A DNA stretch of 64,000 nucleotides from Aedes albopictus (GCF_035046485.1 NC_085137.1:347066505-347130504); one strand, 5' to 3'; counted from the stretch's first letter, positions 1-11,830 are shown. Notes: generated from the letters alone by a model not told the origin. Program-made: numbers and translations.

Positions 1-139
1 CAAATCCGTTGAACGGTTTAAAAAAATCGTGCTCGAGAAATGTTTAGCTATGCACTCCAAATACCTTGTCCTTAAATGCCGTCTACAAAGTGCTATCGTA
101 GATCATCTTTCGGCGTCTGTCACCTACAACTTCAACGAA

Positions 140-925
140 TGAGTTCGTGAGAAGTCATCAATCTGACATCATCGTCGGTCGACAATAAACCAGATCTTCA
201 CTGTACGAAAATCCTCCAGCCAGAACTGCCATGAATGTCAGGCTCCAAAGCATCATCTGTTCATCAACTACAAGGTGGCATTTATATGACAGTATTTTCC
301 TCACAGAGCTATACAAAACCATGGACAAATCCGGCTTTCCCGAAAAGCTGACCAGACTGATCAAAGCAACAATGTATAACTGCGTAAGGGTTTCAGGATA
401 TTTTTTTTTTTTTGAAACCTCTGTATCATCTGTTTCATAAATCTGTGTCCCATATAACAAACGTTTTAAGTATCTCTGCATCCCCCAAATGAAATAGCAA
501 ATTTAGCTCAAAAATCTGAATTTCAAACAAAACACAAGCTGTACGGATGCTGTAAAATAAGAAAAAATCTGGCAGCCCTGGTTTCGGGTAACTACTGGGA
601 TATTATCACCAGAACAGAAGGTGCATCATCAGTGAAAGTTCAGCCTACTGCGGGCTCCAGAAGAATCTGCGGTCAAAAATAATTCACCTCCGCATCAAAA
701 GTACCATACACAAAGCACAGGTGCTAAAAGATCGGCGGACACGAGACAAGAAACGTGCTCGAGGAGACCCCACAATCAATTGGAGTTTTCGGGCATCGTG
801 TGCTAAGGACGATCTTCGACGGTGTACAGAAGAACGGTGTGTGGCGGAGAAGGATGAACCACGAGCTACTTGCACTCAACGGCGTACCCAGCATCCAAAA
901 GGTGGCCAAATCCGGAAGGATAGGG
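140..925 (+). pseudogene. Decayed non-LTR retrotransposon reverse transcriptase (3' half)
   Basis: Read across changing frames, this stretch gives pieces typical of insect non-LTR reverse transcriptases. Around 150-230 is a degraded 'GRST-DQIFT-R-ILQ' motif. At 231-400 comes 'LYKTMD-SGFPEKLTRLIKATM', followed by 'NCVRVSG'. At 800-925 the C-terminal piece reads 'LRTIFDGVQKNGVWRRRMN' and then 'IQKVAKSGRI'. The catalytic YADD block is missing between about 410 and 560, where A/T-rich junk and a T-run sit, and several frameshifts and stops are present. It is a dead fragment; the clade (Jockey, RTE or CR1 type) cannot be fixed from what remains. The family assignment rests on motif recognition, and the decay is seen directly. 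Confidence 0.7.
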
Positions 926-2100
926 TGAGTATTTTATCGGTGAAAACTATTCTATCGGTGAACATTTTTCCATACGTTTTGTATGGGAGATAAATTGGCC
1001 GAAAATGAGAACTTCATGCAAATTTGTATGAAAAACAGCAAAAATGTGAAAAAATCCAAATTTCCCCGATGAAATATTTTTAACTTTCTGCATATGATAA
1101 TATAGCTTGCATTCTGACATTCTGTGGAAAGAAACCCGATGTACATTCGATTTTTATGATCTGCTAGTTCAGACATAGCGTGAGCCGTGTGACGTAGAGA
1201 GCATGAAGGGCGCACCAAGAGGAGTGTGATCTGTCAAACCCTGGGCATGACCGAGAATAGAGAGGAGCGGAGCAACACCCCCCCCCCCTTACGTAACGTA
1301 GACTTTCACGTTTACGGGAAGACTCTATTTACCTGTTGTTGTTCATTATCCATTATTCCTAATTGTGATGTAGTGCAAACAAATGTATGTTTGTAATCTA
1401 CTCGACTCTGTGAACGGTAAAAAAGTGTCAGTGTAATGGAAGAATGTAATTCCAGCCAAAAGACAACAAAAATCACGAAAAGGAAGGAAAATGAGAGGCA
1501 TACGTTGTTATTTCAAGTCAAAAAGTGCCTCAACTTGTTAATTAAATCAACTCTTCAAAATATTTCACTAAAATGCTACGAAGTTTGGATTGGATGAAAT
1601 TAATTGTCATAAGATTGCTCAACAACATTCTTATTCTAAAACTGAAAATGGGACGTTACAACATACAATATGTCCAATACATGTTTCCTCTGTGTGAATT
1701 GAGTAAACAATCACCAGTGTAGCATTTATTACAGTACGCAAAAATATATGTTGATAGAAAACATCCCCAGATCCTCGCCTTCTTCCTGCTTCTAACAATT
1801 CACTCCCAATGAAACACAGCTCGTTTGTCGACTTTCTATGAGAAGCAAGAGTTATTAACTACAAAATAAATATTTCTTCATCCGCACACGTAGCGTTGAT
1901 GATATTCCTTATTATGATCAGTTGAGAAAGTTTGTATTAAAAAAAAATCGCCGATAACATTTCAACTCGAACCCAGTCCCCTTAGCATGCTCTTGACGCA
2001 GAGTTATGCTTCCTAAGATACATCGGCTTCTTTGCTTTGCTTCTTTTTTGATTGCTCAACACATTTGATAAAAATAGCACGTGTTGGCAATTTTTAAAAA
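926..2100. other. Non-coding AT-rich spacer
   Basis: No open frame with protein-like composition is present. A C-run (1278-1289) is followed by 'TTACGTAACGTAGA'. At 1960-2010 the minus strand reads 'GGACTGGGTTCGAG', which resembles a pol III B box and may be a remnant of a tRNA-related SINE. The last ~150 bp should contain the proximal promoter of the lipase gene. Confidence 0.5.
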
Positions 2101-2102
2101 CC

Positions 2103-2110
2103 TATAAAAG
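2103..2110 (+). promoter_or_regulatory. TATA box of the lipase gene
   Basis: TATAAAAG lies 57 bp upstream of the lipase ATG (2167). That spacing leaves room for a transcription start near 2133 and a short 5' leader. It is the only good TATA element close to this start. Confidence 0.6.
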
Positions 2111-2166
2111 CGCTAATCTCCCCGGAAGACATTGGATACCTTGAGAATCTTACAGGTAGGCTTGAT

Positions 2167-2522
2167 ATGTATCATAAAACTATACTAGCAGTCCTATCCG
2201 TGATCGCCACACTTACCGGAGTCAAGTGTGGGTTAGTAGATATTTTTAACATATCATCGGACTACAATCTTGCCTCAGCGTTGGATATCGCATTTGCGCT
2301 GACAAGGAACGATATAGGACTGGTGCTGTCAGGTGAAATAACCACCCCAATCGAAGAGGATGTTACTTTTTGGTGTGGAAATAGGTACGTTGAATTTGCA
2401 ATTACTTTTCGGTGGAAATGCCTCAAAAATTTTCCAATCGTAGAGAATCTCCAGGGCTGTCTCAAACGTTCCTCGATGATCCAGAAGTGCAGCAGAAGAT
2501 CGATTTCACGAAACCGATTCAC
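2167..2522 (+). CDS. Secreted pancreatic-lipase-family protein, 5' exons (interrupted gene)
   Basis: Exon 1 (2167-2384) starts with a signal peptide (residues 1-21, hydrophobic core TILAVLSVIATL) and ends 'DVTFWCGN', a block typical of insect lipase/yolk-protein relatives. A short intron, GTACGT at 2385 to TAG at 2443, then joins exon 2 in phase (AG|A gives Arg). Exon 2 reads 'RESPGLSQTFLDDPEVQQK' and then 'IDFTKP', the usual lead-in to the lipase 'VTHGW' strand. The frame meets TAG at 2523-2525, exactly where a foldback element begins; the rest of the gene lies at 5690-6467. The first ORF as it reads past 2385 into 2538 is intron sequence and not protein. The gene is either broken in this haplotype or the element is spliced out; the exon 1-2 structure is inferred by eye. 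Confidence 0.7.
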
Positions 2523-2589
2523 TAGTCGACAAAATTGAAACTTTTTTCACGCACTTTGACCATTTGTTCCATTTCTAATGGAATTTGGC

Positions 2590-4340
2590 CCGCTGAATCC
2601 GAATCTGACCTCAAAATTCTTGTAACACGTACAGTTTTTGAGAAAAATAGGGTTTCATTCACAAAGTTTGATATTTTCAAAGAAAAATCAATATTGTCTT
2701 TAAAATTTTAAATTTTTCATCTGCTCATTATAACCAATATTCATATTCAATAGATTTTGATCCACTGAATCAGAATCTGACCTAATAATTTTAGTAATAC
2801 GTAAATTTTTTGAGAAAAATTGGGTTTTATTCACAAATTCTATATTTTTATAGAAAAAAGACTATTGTATTTATAGTTTTATTTTTTTTATCTGCCTATC
2901 TTTACCAATATTTATATTCAATAGATTTTCATATTCTGATTTGCAATCTGACCTAAGAATTTCTGTAACACAAAATTTCATATTTTCATAGAAAATAAAC
3001 TACTGTCTTTACAATTTTAATTTTTTTTTTGCCTGCTCATCTCAACCAATATTTGTATTTAATAGATTTTCATATACTGATTCGGAATCTGACCAATGAA
3101 TTTCTGTAGCACGTTTTTTTGTTAGAAAAATAGGGTTTTATTCACAAATTTCAGATTTTCATATAAAATAAAATGTTGTTTTTATATTTTTCAATTTTCC
3201 ATCTGCTCATCATAACCAATATTTTTATTCAATAGATTTTGATCCACTGAGTCAGAATCTGATCTAATAATTTTAGTAACACGTATTTTTTTTGAGAAAA
3301 AAATGGGTTTTATTCACAAATTCCATATTTTCATAGAAAATAGGCTATTGTATATATAATTTTATTATTTTATCTGACAATGTTTACCAATATTTATATT
3401 AAATAAATTTTTATATTCTGATTTGCAATCTGATCTAAAAATTTCTGTAACACGTAAATTTTTTGGGAAAAATAGAATTTTAAACACAAAATTTCATATT
3501 TTCATAGAAAATAAACTACTGTCTTTATAATTTTATTTTTTTCATAGAAAATAAACTAATGTCTTCATAATGTTATTTTTTTTATCTGCTCATCTCAACC
3601 AACATTTGTATTTAATAGATTTTCATATACTGATTCGGAATCTAACCTAAGAATTTCTGTAACACGTAAATTTTTTGAGAATAATAGGGTTTTATATACA
3701 AATTTCATATTTTCATATAAAATAAAATATTGTTTTTATAATTTTCAATTTTCCGCCTGCTCATCATAACCAATTTTTTTATTCAATAGATTTCGATCTA
3801 CTGATTCAGAATCTGGCCTAAGAATTTCTGTAACAGGTAAAATTTTAGTAGGGTTTATTCAAAAAAATTGTATTTAATAGATTTTCATATTCTGATTCGA
3901 AATCTGACCTAAGAATTTCTGTAACACGTACAGTTTTGAAGAAAAACAGGGTTTTATTCACGAAATATCATATTTTTAGAGGAAATAAAATATTGTGTTT
4001 AAAATTTTATCTCCTCATCCTAATCAATATTTAATAGATTCTGATCCAATGATTCGGAAACTGACCTAAGCATTTCTGTAACCCGTGAATTTTTTGAGAA
4101 AAAATAAAACCCCATTGTCACAAAATTCCATATTTTCATAGAAAATAAAATATTACCTTGGTTTTTTATATTTATTTAAGGTCCTCGCATCAAAACATAT
4201 ATTTATATGTGAAAAATTTCAATCTGCTTATTCAAAATCTAACCCCAGAACTTATGTACCATGTACAGTTTTTGAGAAAAACATAACTTTTCATATATTC
4301 GTGTAAAATACATTTTTACTGATTTTTTTTAAATTAGCAT
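2590..4340 (+). repeat. Left arm of foldback element: ~170 bp tandem monomers
   Basis: About eleven degenerate monomers share the blocks 'GAATCTGACCTAAGAATTT', 'CTGTAACACGTA', 'TTTTTGAGAAAAATAGGG', 'TTTTATTCACAAA' and 'TCATATTTTCATAGAAAATA'. The GAATCTGA block recurs near 2603, 2773, 2944, 3085, 3255, 3426, 3638, 3809, 3899 and 4053, so most steps are ~170 bp with some internal deletions and one local duplication near 3540. Confidence 0.8.
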
Positions 4341-4376
4341 ATGCTCATTGAACTGCATAATTATATTTTATAGGCT

Positions 4377-4550
4377 GGCCGTTTATTACGTAAGGGAAAT
4401 CACACGATTTTTCGACGTCCCCTCCCTCTCTCGTTAGTTTATGTTTTGTATGCGAACCCACACTTTTTATTTGTATGCGCGAAAGATTTCTCAAACCCCC
4501 CTCCGTCCATTAACCATTACGTCATTAATGGGTAGCTATTTACTAGATCG
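4377..4550. mobile_element. MITE-like insert in the centre of the foldback element
   Basis: This 170 bp piece begins GGCCGTTTATTACGTAA and ends with an imperfect complement, TTACGTCATTAATGGG. Inside are C-rich runs (CCCCTCCCTCTC and CCCCCCTCCG). The layout resembles the 'cannot-be-translated' short palindromic elements seen elsewhere in the window (16140-16302). Confidence 0.45.
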
Positions 4551-4599
4551 CAATAGATTGTATTTTATTGATCCCCTTATTCCTTATTCTTACCTTAGA

Positions 4600-4667
4600 A
4601 TTACGTAGAGACGAACCAGCCAAGGGCTGAAAGTCTCTTTAATAAAGACAAATCAATCAATCAATTA
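4600..4667 (+). repeat. 3' tail of a retroposon (stem-loop plus AATC repeats)
   Basis: AGAGACGAACCAGCC and GGCTGAAAGTCTCT pair as a stem, followed by TTAATAAAG and an (AATC)n tail. The same stem-loop tail closes the SINE at 40903-41118 and stands alone at 27705-27767. Confidence 0.6.
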
Positions 4668-4889
4668 GAATTGCTGTAACACAGTTTTTTAAGTAGGATT
4701 TAATTAACAAAATTTCATATTCTCATAAAAATAATTTTAATAGAATTGTAGCGCAGGTCAATTAGGTTGTTACCCAGAAATAAGTAGATTATTTTTTTTT
4801 TGTACATGCTATTGAATTAATCGAATTATATTTGCAACTTTGAAGTTGCCCAGTTTGGCGACTACCGAGACTGTGTTTTCCTTTTACTT

Positions 4890-5660
4890 ACGCCAAGAAT
4901 TATTTTTCTCAAAAATTGTACGTGTTACACAAATTCTTGGGTCAGATTTCGAATCAGTATATTTAAGCCATTAAACATAAATATTTGTTAAGATGCGCAG
5001 ATAAAAAATATAAAATTATAAAGACAATAGTTTTTCCATAAAAATATAAAATTTTGTGAATAAAATATTTTTTTCAAAAATTTGACGTGTTACAGAAATT
5101 CTTAGGTCAGATTACGAATAAGTGAAATAGAATCTTTTAAATATAAAATATGAATTAAGATGAGTAGATAAAAACTTTAAAGTTATAAAGACAATATTAT
5201 ATTTTTTTTTGAAAATATGATATTTTGTGAATAAAACCCCATTTTTCTCAAAAAAACTGCACGTGTTACAGAGATTTTTAGGTTAGTTACCAAATCGGTG
5301 GATGAAAATCTAATAAATATAAATATTGGCTGAAATGAGGAGATGAAAAAATTAAAAATGTAAAGACAGTAGTTTATTTTCTTTGAAAATATGAAATTTT
5401 GTAAATAAAACCCCATTTTTCTCAAAAAAATTACGTTTTACGGAAATGCTTAGGTCAGATTCTGAATCAGTGGATCAAAATCTATTGAATTTAAATATTG
5501 GTTATGATGAGCAGATAAACAAATTATAAATATTAACACAATAGTTTGTTTTCTATGAAAATATGAAATTTTGTGAATAAAACCCTATTTTTTCTCGAAA
5601 ACTGTACGTGTTACAGCAATTCCGAAGTCAGATTCGGAATCAGCGGGCCAAAATCCTTCG
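4890..5660 (-). repeat. Right arm of foldback element: inverted ~170 bp monomers
   Basis: About five monomers of the left-arm family lie in opposite orientation; the complement block TCAGATT recurs near 4952, 5105, 5281, 5453 and 5627. Between the arms (4340-4890) is AT-rich filler with the two small inserts listed above. The arms are unequal, eleven units against five. Confidence 0.8.
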
Positions 5661-5689
5661 GAAATGGATCAAGTGGTCAAAGTGCGTGA

Positions 5690-6467
5690 TCCACTGTCGA
5701 CCAGTGTTATGTTGGTGACGCACGGCTGGCTGGACAACCACGAGCTCAGCTGGATCCAACAAACAGCGCAGGATGCCCTACAGTTCATCGATACGAATGT
5801 GTGCATTGTGGGGTGGGGTCGCCTTGCAAAATACAACTACTTCCAAGCGGCCAAGGAAAACACCCGCCTGGTGTCTGACTATCTGACTCGCTTCGTTGAT
5901 TTCCTGAACCAGGAAGGAATGTCACTGGATGTGATCACGTTGGCGGGCCACAGCCTGGGAGCGCAGATTTGCGGTCAAGTGGGCAGCAATCTGAACGGGC
6001 AAATTGCAGAAATTTATGGAATAGATCCGGCGGGACCACTTTTCACCTTTCCGCTGGATGTGGGTAAGGGAAATCGACTTGATAAAAGCGATGCCAAATA
6101 CGTGCAGATGATTCTAACTTCTCGGTACATGTTGGGTGTGGGAGCGGGCGATGGGCACGAAAATTTCATCCCCAACGGCGGCACGTCTCCTCAGCCAAAT
6201 TGCGTGTTTCCTGTGACAAGCGATGCCGAAATGGCTGATCAGATAGTTTGTAGTCATTTACATGCTACGTCGTTGTTCCGTTTGTCGCTGGATCCTTCAA
6301 ATGCGTTCATAGGAGTGCAGTGCATCAACTGGGTAGCGTATTTGTTAAAGTCATGCTTGTTAAACCCAAGAGATTTGTTGGGAGTCTACAACCAGAAGCT
6401 TGGTGGTGATTTTTATTTGCAAACATCAGCCGACGCTCCATATGTTAAAAACTCTAAGAAGTATTAA
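5690..6467 (+). CDS. Secreted pancreatic-lipase-family protein, catalytic part
   Basis: This is the lipase domain (PF00151 type), and it hydrolyses ester bonds of neutral lipids or phospholipids outside the cell. After 'SVMLVTHGWLDN' come the nucleophile elbow GHSLG (Ser at about 5952), the acid in 'YGIDPAGPL' (Asp at about 6021), the 'GHENFIPNGG' loop, and the catalytic His in 'CSHLHA' (about 6252). All three triad residues are therefore present, with paired cysteines in the C-terminal part (C-x-x-W...SC). The frame ends at TAA 6465-6467. An apparent Met start at 5664 lies inside the terminal repeat of the foldback element, so it is not the true start; the true 5' exons are at 2167-2522. The family is related to insect yolk proteins and salivary/midgut lipases; substrate and tissue cannot be read from sequence. 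Confidence 0.85.
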
Positions 6468-7050
6468 ACTTCATCGTAAAGGATGTTGTAAAGTAAAGAT
6501 AATTCATAATACAGTACAACACGCCGGTTGAGTTTTCGACATCGTCGACAGACGAAAATTCCGAATGACATCGACAAGTCTTTTATTATCAAGTGCAGAG
6601 TCAACTCAAAGCGCGACATTCATTATCCGAAATTTCTATCCAAAACTTGCATAACGAGTGCAGTGCACATCCTCTCTAGAAAAAAAAAAGCGCAAAAGCG
6701 TCATCGTTGACAATGCAATGGCTTTTATCAGCGGCACATTCATTGTGTCAACTTTGCGAGTCGGATTCTTTTTTTTTCCATTTCGAGTCCACGTGTTCCC
6801 ATCTGAAGTGCACAATATTCGTACACTGCACTTCAAGGAAGACAATGGTGTTCTTCAACGTCTGCCGAAAGCTGCCAGATGTTGTGAAATGAGTGGAGTT
6901 TCTTTTCATAGGTTCATCATTTGAGGGAACAAAGGTCTGGAAAACTCGATGTTTAACGAAAAATATGCATCAAGTGAACTTGGGAACCATCTTGTAAAAA
7001 AAGGCAAAGGAATTCTTTTACATACTTAATAGTTATTATTTGAATGTAGC
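6468..7050. other. Lipase 3' flank and spacer
   Basis: No convincing gene is visible. A canonical AATAAA directly after the lipase stop was not seen, so the poly(A) site of that gene is unresolved. Short open frames here have no protein-like features. Confidence 0.4.
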
Positions 7051-7052
7051 AA

Positions 7053-7278
7053 AATCAAGTTTATTTTTTAGCATGGTTGGAAAAAATCCCTCATGAGTTC
7101 ATACAGAATCTCAACCAGATACTCCATTGAATATTTTTCAAAGTTATCCACTTTAAATGGGAACATTGTCATATTTTGAAAAGCATTAATTTGATCCATA
7201 TAGGGTAGCAACTCACTTGGGCAGTGGTCGGTATTTCTGACCGTGTTCCAAAAATTGTGGCAAATGATTTGAAATTTG
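7053..7278 (-). CDS. Possible terminal exon of an unknown gene (minus strand)
   Basis: On the minus strand a pyrimidine-rich stretch ending TATAAG (acceptor AG at 7280-7279) is followed by an open frame of about 70 residues. It has balanced, aromatic-rich composition ('FWNTVRNTDHCPSELLPYMD' and 'KYSMEYLVEILYELM') and ends in a stop near 7068. AATAAA follows within a few bases of the stop. Acceptor, protein-like sequence, stop and poly(A) signal in order look like a last exon. No upstream exon was recognised and the family is unknown to me. It could equally be a relic of an old coding sequence. Confidence 0.35.
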
Positions 7279-7329
7279 CTTATAGAAGAAAAGTGCCCAA
7301 AATTGGAGCCCTGCCGAGGTGATTCCACT

Positions 7330-10300
7330 TCCCTAGCCTATGTGGTAAACGCACGGGTATTCAGCATGACCATGATTAATGCTGAGCATTACAAAACTGC
7401 TTCGACTCTATGTAGCAGTTTTGTAGCGAATTCGAGAGGGTATTTTTGTCAGTTGTATTTCAAGACTATTCGCATTTTCAGTAAGACATACAACGCTATT
7501 TTAACGCAACGGTTGAGTCAGCACAAAATCAGAATCGTGTTAAAAAATCGTGTAGCTTCGAGAAATTCGCAAAGTAAAGCAAAGCAAAGATAACCGTACA
7601 TATCGTAGTTGCTACTCCGTGATTGACCAGAACAATCGAAGTTGCACAGAGAACCATTGAATGGTGTTTGGCACAATACGAGAGTTCAATATTTGAAAGT
7701 CAATAACGGCGCCGGCCACGTCCTTACGGTCATCGGGAGAGGAAAGGAATGTTAGTTCGACAGCCGTTATTACTAGAAACCGTGGAATCCACAGCATCCC
7801 ACAGTTGTCTCGGGAAGGAGTATTTGTTAGTAGGGTAAGGTAAGGTGTGAATCTGGGAGTCACCTATGGTAGGTAATATGATTCACACCACTGGAAAAAA
7901 CGCGTCGTGATAAGCGTAGGGAAAGCAAGATTCCGATTTTACCGATCAATCGCAAGATAAAAAACACGATTTATTTTCACAATACTCACTCCCATAGCAA
8001 TGCACCCGCGACGCGACAGAGTCCTTTTAAACTATCAGTGCAATCGTCTCACTTTACCCGCACAGAACAACGCGGTTATGACAAATAAACTTTCGAAACT
8101 AACCCTACATACTTGTAGGTCGCTTGTTTTTTTTCACGCAAATCACCTAACTTGGCCGCCTGAAAGTTGTCTCAAGATGCTCAAGTCTTCCGTACACTAA
8201 TATAAAATACCAAAACGATCTTGATACTGAGTCACACTTGCGATTACTGTAGTTAAATTATGTTTGTACTACGAGAAATGATTTTTTGAAAAAAAAACAG
8301 GTGTTTTTGCGTCGATTTCAAACTATTGGGGAGATATGAGCACCCTATTTTCAATTAAGCATTCATATCACTTAAAGCAAAACTTAACAAACTTGATATG
8401 CGGCGCTGTGAGTTGTATACATTCAAATTTGAGCATTTCATGCTTAGATTGCTATTCACGTACTATGTGTTCGAACGAAAGTAGTCTAGTGTGGTGCTTG
8501 TGATCAGGCGTTGAGGTAATTTGGCCAATTCTGTATTATTTTTCTAAATTAGTGTGCGCTGAAATAACTTTCTTCTAACATTATACTTGAAATATTCGAA
8601 CGATAATTGTGATGGAGCCCGCTGCACTCTACGTCGAACTCAGCATCAGGGTTCCTGATTTCCACTTTTCATCTTCTTCCACATTCGAAGACAGTCAGCA
8701 GCGAACGGTTGTCGCTTTAGTTCGTGTGTATGCTTGTCAGCGACGACAGCAAACTCCGGCGAACGGTGGGAAGCCACACTTGGAAATTACTCATTCGTCC
8801 ACATTCGCATCGCAAGAGAATGCGATTCGTGAGTGATGCGATTGATATTGTGCATACGAATTTTTGATGTTTTCGAATTATTTTCTTTGCTAATCTAGCA
8901 TTTCAGCAACAATACAGTAAAAATGTATGCATTACATGCAAAAATTCTCTTCTACTTATAATAATAGCTGCTTCGATCGCTCACCAGCATTCTTCACCAT
9001 TCGCCATTCATTCATTCGCTTGCGATCCAAACTGCGACGAATGGCAACGAATATTCATGTCAAGCAGCTGGCTCATCGCTTCCCACTGGTGATGGGGTTG
9101 CGTCTTTGATGACGACGATCCGTTTGCTGCATCTTTCTCGATTCGCTTCAGCAAAGAGGAGTGAATATGAATGGAGTGAGGCGAATATACCGATCCTTGC
9201 TCAGCATCCTGAAGATAGACAAAGCCGGAAGGGTACGGTGGGCAACACATGATACCTACAAGAAAACCGGACAAATTTCAGTTGTTGCAAGATGGTGCAG
9301 AGTGCAGTGGGTAAGATGAGTGGACTAGGTAAAACGTAAATTAAGAGTGACCAACAGCGAAGATCGGTAACTACAAACATAATGTTGTTGATTATATATT
9401 ATTATGAATATGATGTGCAGTGAATTAATGCAAGCAAGATTGTTGCAGTGCATTGTCATGCATTACATACTTCTTAGTCTCAAATTCCTCCTTGCATTTG
9501 AATCTACAAGCATAATTGAAATTGACAGAACCATTTCAATGGAAATGCATATCAAACGTAAAACAATTCCTATGTCTGCGAAAAGTTCTGCAGAGTCAGC
9601 TTCCATTTTGACTCTGGTAGCGCTGCTGCCTTTATCTGAAACCATTATTGGTAATGTTTTTGTGTTTTCAATTTTCCACCGTCTGGTGTGTACACAAAAA
9701 GCATAGCGCATTCCCTTGCTTATAGGTAGGTACGTGTGCTGCAAATATTAGTTTTTTTACCGCAATCCGAAAAAATGTATACAAATTATGTCGGTTGGAA
9801 ACGTGTTGACTGTCTGGTTCCGCGAATCAAACTTTCTATTGAGCGTCGCGTCAGACATGCCAGACGAGAGATACTCGAAACCGAACTGCGAAAAAAGTTC
9901 ATGAACCGTAACGTGGGAATGTAAAAACTCAACAATTTGGAATGGGGCATTGCAAATGCTAACAGAACTGCAGACCTTGATTGATAAAAAATGCTGAATT
10001 GAAAAAGAACGATTCAACCAACATGTTAATAATTGGTGAATAGTGCACGATTACTATAGCTGCACTTCGTGCATTTTTGAGATTATTTTTGCACACTACA
10101 CAATGGCCTTTTGCTTCAAGTGCAAAACTTAGAATCCCCTTTCATTAACAATTTCCATGAATAGTGCCACATGTTTGGTACGGAATTAGAGGTATAGTTG
10201 TAGAGATCTTTCTATTATTGCTATGCTCAAAATTAGATGTAAAATAGAACATCATGTTTTTCCTTAAACCCAACAACGTTGGACGAAAGCTTATGCAATG

Positions 10301-11080
10301 GTTTGAATTCATAACTTTTACTGTAAAACAATCAAATTCATGAAAAGTTTCTTACTTGGTCTCATCAATGGCTGACCAAAGCTACAACCCATATTTTGAT
10401 AATCTCAAGCATCATCGAATCGTCTTCTCACCTAGAAATCAAAATACCGGCAGGCGACACCGGCACGCTCGCATGAACAACCAATCGGGCTCGGGCTCCC
10501 ATTCTACAGGAGCAGAACAAGTCGACCGGAAAACTCCATACGGTACGATGGAAAATTGTGACAGTCAAGTGTAGCGTGTACCCAAGTTGTATAGGAACGG
10601 AAGGGACTGGGGAAAGGATTGTTGGCTGAAGAGTATGATGATAGTAGTAGCGTATACATCTCGCTCGGATGGATGACGGTTTTTACATTCGCGACTATGT
10701 ATAGATATACCTACCTACTCTGTAAGACGGCATCGTCAGACGGTGCTGCTGGTGAAAATGAAGCTATGTTTGTTCCCGTCCACCTTCCACTTGCAGCACT
10801 ATTTAAGGTATGGTGAAGCTAAAGCTCGCTCTGAAGCAATTGCGTTTAAAACCAAAACTTTTTTTTAAATTAGACTTGGTGATTTAATGGCTACCCTTGC
10901 TTCTTCGCGTGCAATAGTTATAAGTTCAATGCATAGTCCGTCCCTTCATTCCTGTTCAACTTACTCTCTGCCCTCCAGACATTTAATTCATGTGTAAATG
11001 TTTTTGGCCATCGCGATGCGTTGCTGGAATCAGAGTTCAATTGAAAAGGCCTTAGGGAAGCTAAATGAATTTCTGAAAAA
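7330..11080. other. Non-coding spacer
   Basis: No supported gene is present. A short palindrome, GGTGTGAATC...GATTCACACC, lies at 7844-7889. Around 8640-8830 and 9000-9180 there are similar CA/CGAATG-rich stretches in opposite orientation that may be arms of a decayed inverted-repeat element. Open frames in this interval (for example 8609-8836 and 9404-9706) have no recognisable motif. Confidence 0.4.
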
Positions 11081-11089
11081 ATGGATAAT

Positions 11090-11830
11090 CGATTTCCTGT
11101 AGAATCCTGTAGAATCCCTGGAGATATTCTTGAAAGGGGATTAAAGAGCAGGATTATACGAAACATTACAGGAGAAACTACATATTGAAGAAATTCCTAG
11201 AGAAACTACATGGGAAACCCTTGATAAAATTCCTAGAAGAAGTTGTTAAAAAAAACTCCAGAAAACTTCTTGGAAAAATGTTTTAATGAAATTCCTGGCA
11301 AACTTGAATTGAATAATTGAACGGTTTGATGATTCCCTGAAGTAATTTCGGAAGGTACATATGAATAAACTACTGTTAAGATTCCTAGAAAATTCTAACG
11401 GGGAATTTGTAAAAAAAATCTATAGAAACTCTTCGCAAATGTTTCTGGAGAAATTTCTGAATGATGTCCTAATAGAATCCCCATAAAAAATCTAGAGCTA
11501 TCCTTAAAGATAATCCTGAAGGATTTTCTTAGGAAATATATGCAGAAACTCCTGTATGTATCTTTGTGTATGAAATTCCAGCTAAATTCACTAAAAAAAA
11601 AAACAAGAATCTCTAGCACGATTCCTACAGGATAAATCTACGAAGAAGAAATGCCTGGAGATATTCCTGCCGGAATTTCTGATTTTTTGAAGGAATCACT
11701 GGGAGATTTTTAGAAGGAATCATAAAGCATTCATTGTGAAAGCTTCTGAAGAAATCCATAGCAAACTTCTAAAATATTTTTTGGGGAAATTTCTGTAGCA
11801 GTTTTTAAGAGTAAATCAAAAGTAATGAAT
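11090..11830. repeat. Degenerate 'GAAATTCCTGGA' short-period repeat
   Basis: Loosely repeated words such as GAAACTCCTGGAGAAATT and 'AGAATCCCTGGAG' recur every 25-35 bp with many changes. The same low-complexity family appears at 12830-13070, 17115-17335 and 22652-22830. Confidence 0.6.

Larger units (their letters stand above)
2547..5689. mobile_element. Foldback transposable element inserted in the lipase gene
   Basis: The two ends are inverted copies. The left end begins TCACGCACTTTGACC at 2547, and the right end finishes with its complement (GGTCAAAGTGCGTGA, ending at 5689). The match continues inward for at least 65 bp, through the 'GGCCCGCTGA' block. Each arm is built of ~170 bp monomers, pointing inward from both sides. 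Flanking bases GATTCACTAGTCGAC (left) and GATCCACTGTCGAC (right) look like an imperfect target-site duplication. No transposase frame is present, so the element is non-autonomous. The long monomer-based inverted arms match the Foldback class in architecture; family membership is inferred. Confidence 0.7.

Noticed and set aside
5664..5700. Lipase start at Met 5664
   Set aside because: This codon lies in the terminal inverted repeat of the foldback element, whose complement is at 2547-2580; the signal peptide exon is at 2167.
8609..8836. Plus-strand open frame of 75 codons
   Set aside because: No homology signal, splice context or poly(A) signal; adjacent inverted sequence suggests a decayed element.
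9180..9250. 'DKAGRVRWATH'-like translation resembling a reverse transcriptase C-terminus
   Set aside because: Too short, and no other motif of that family lies nearby.
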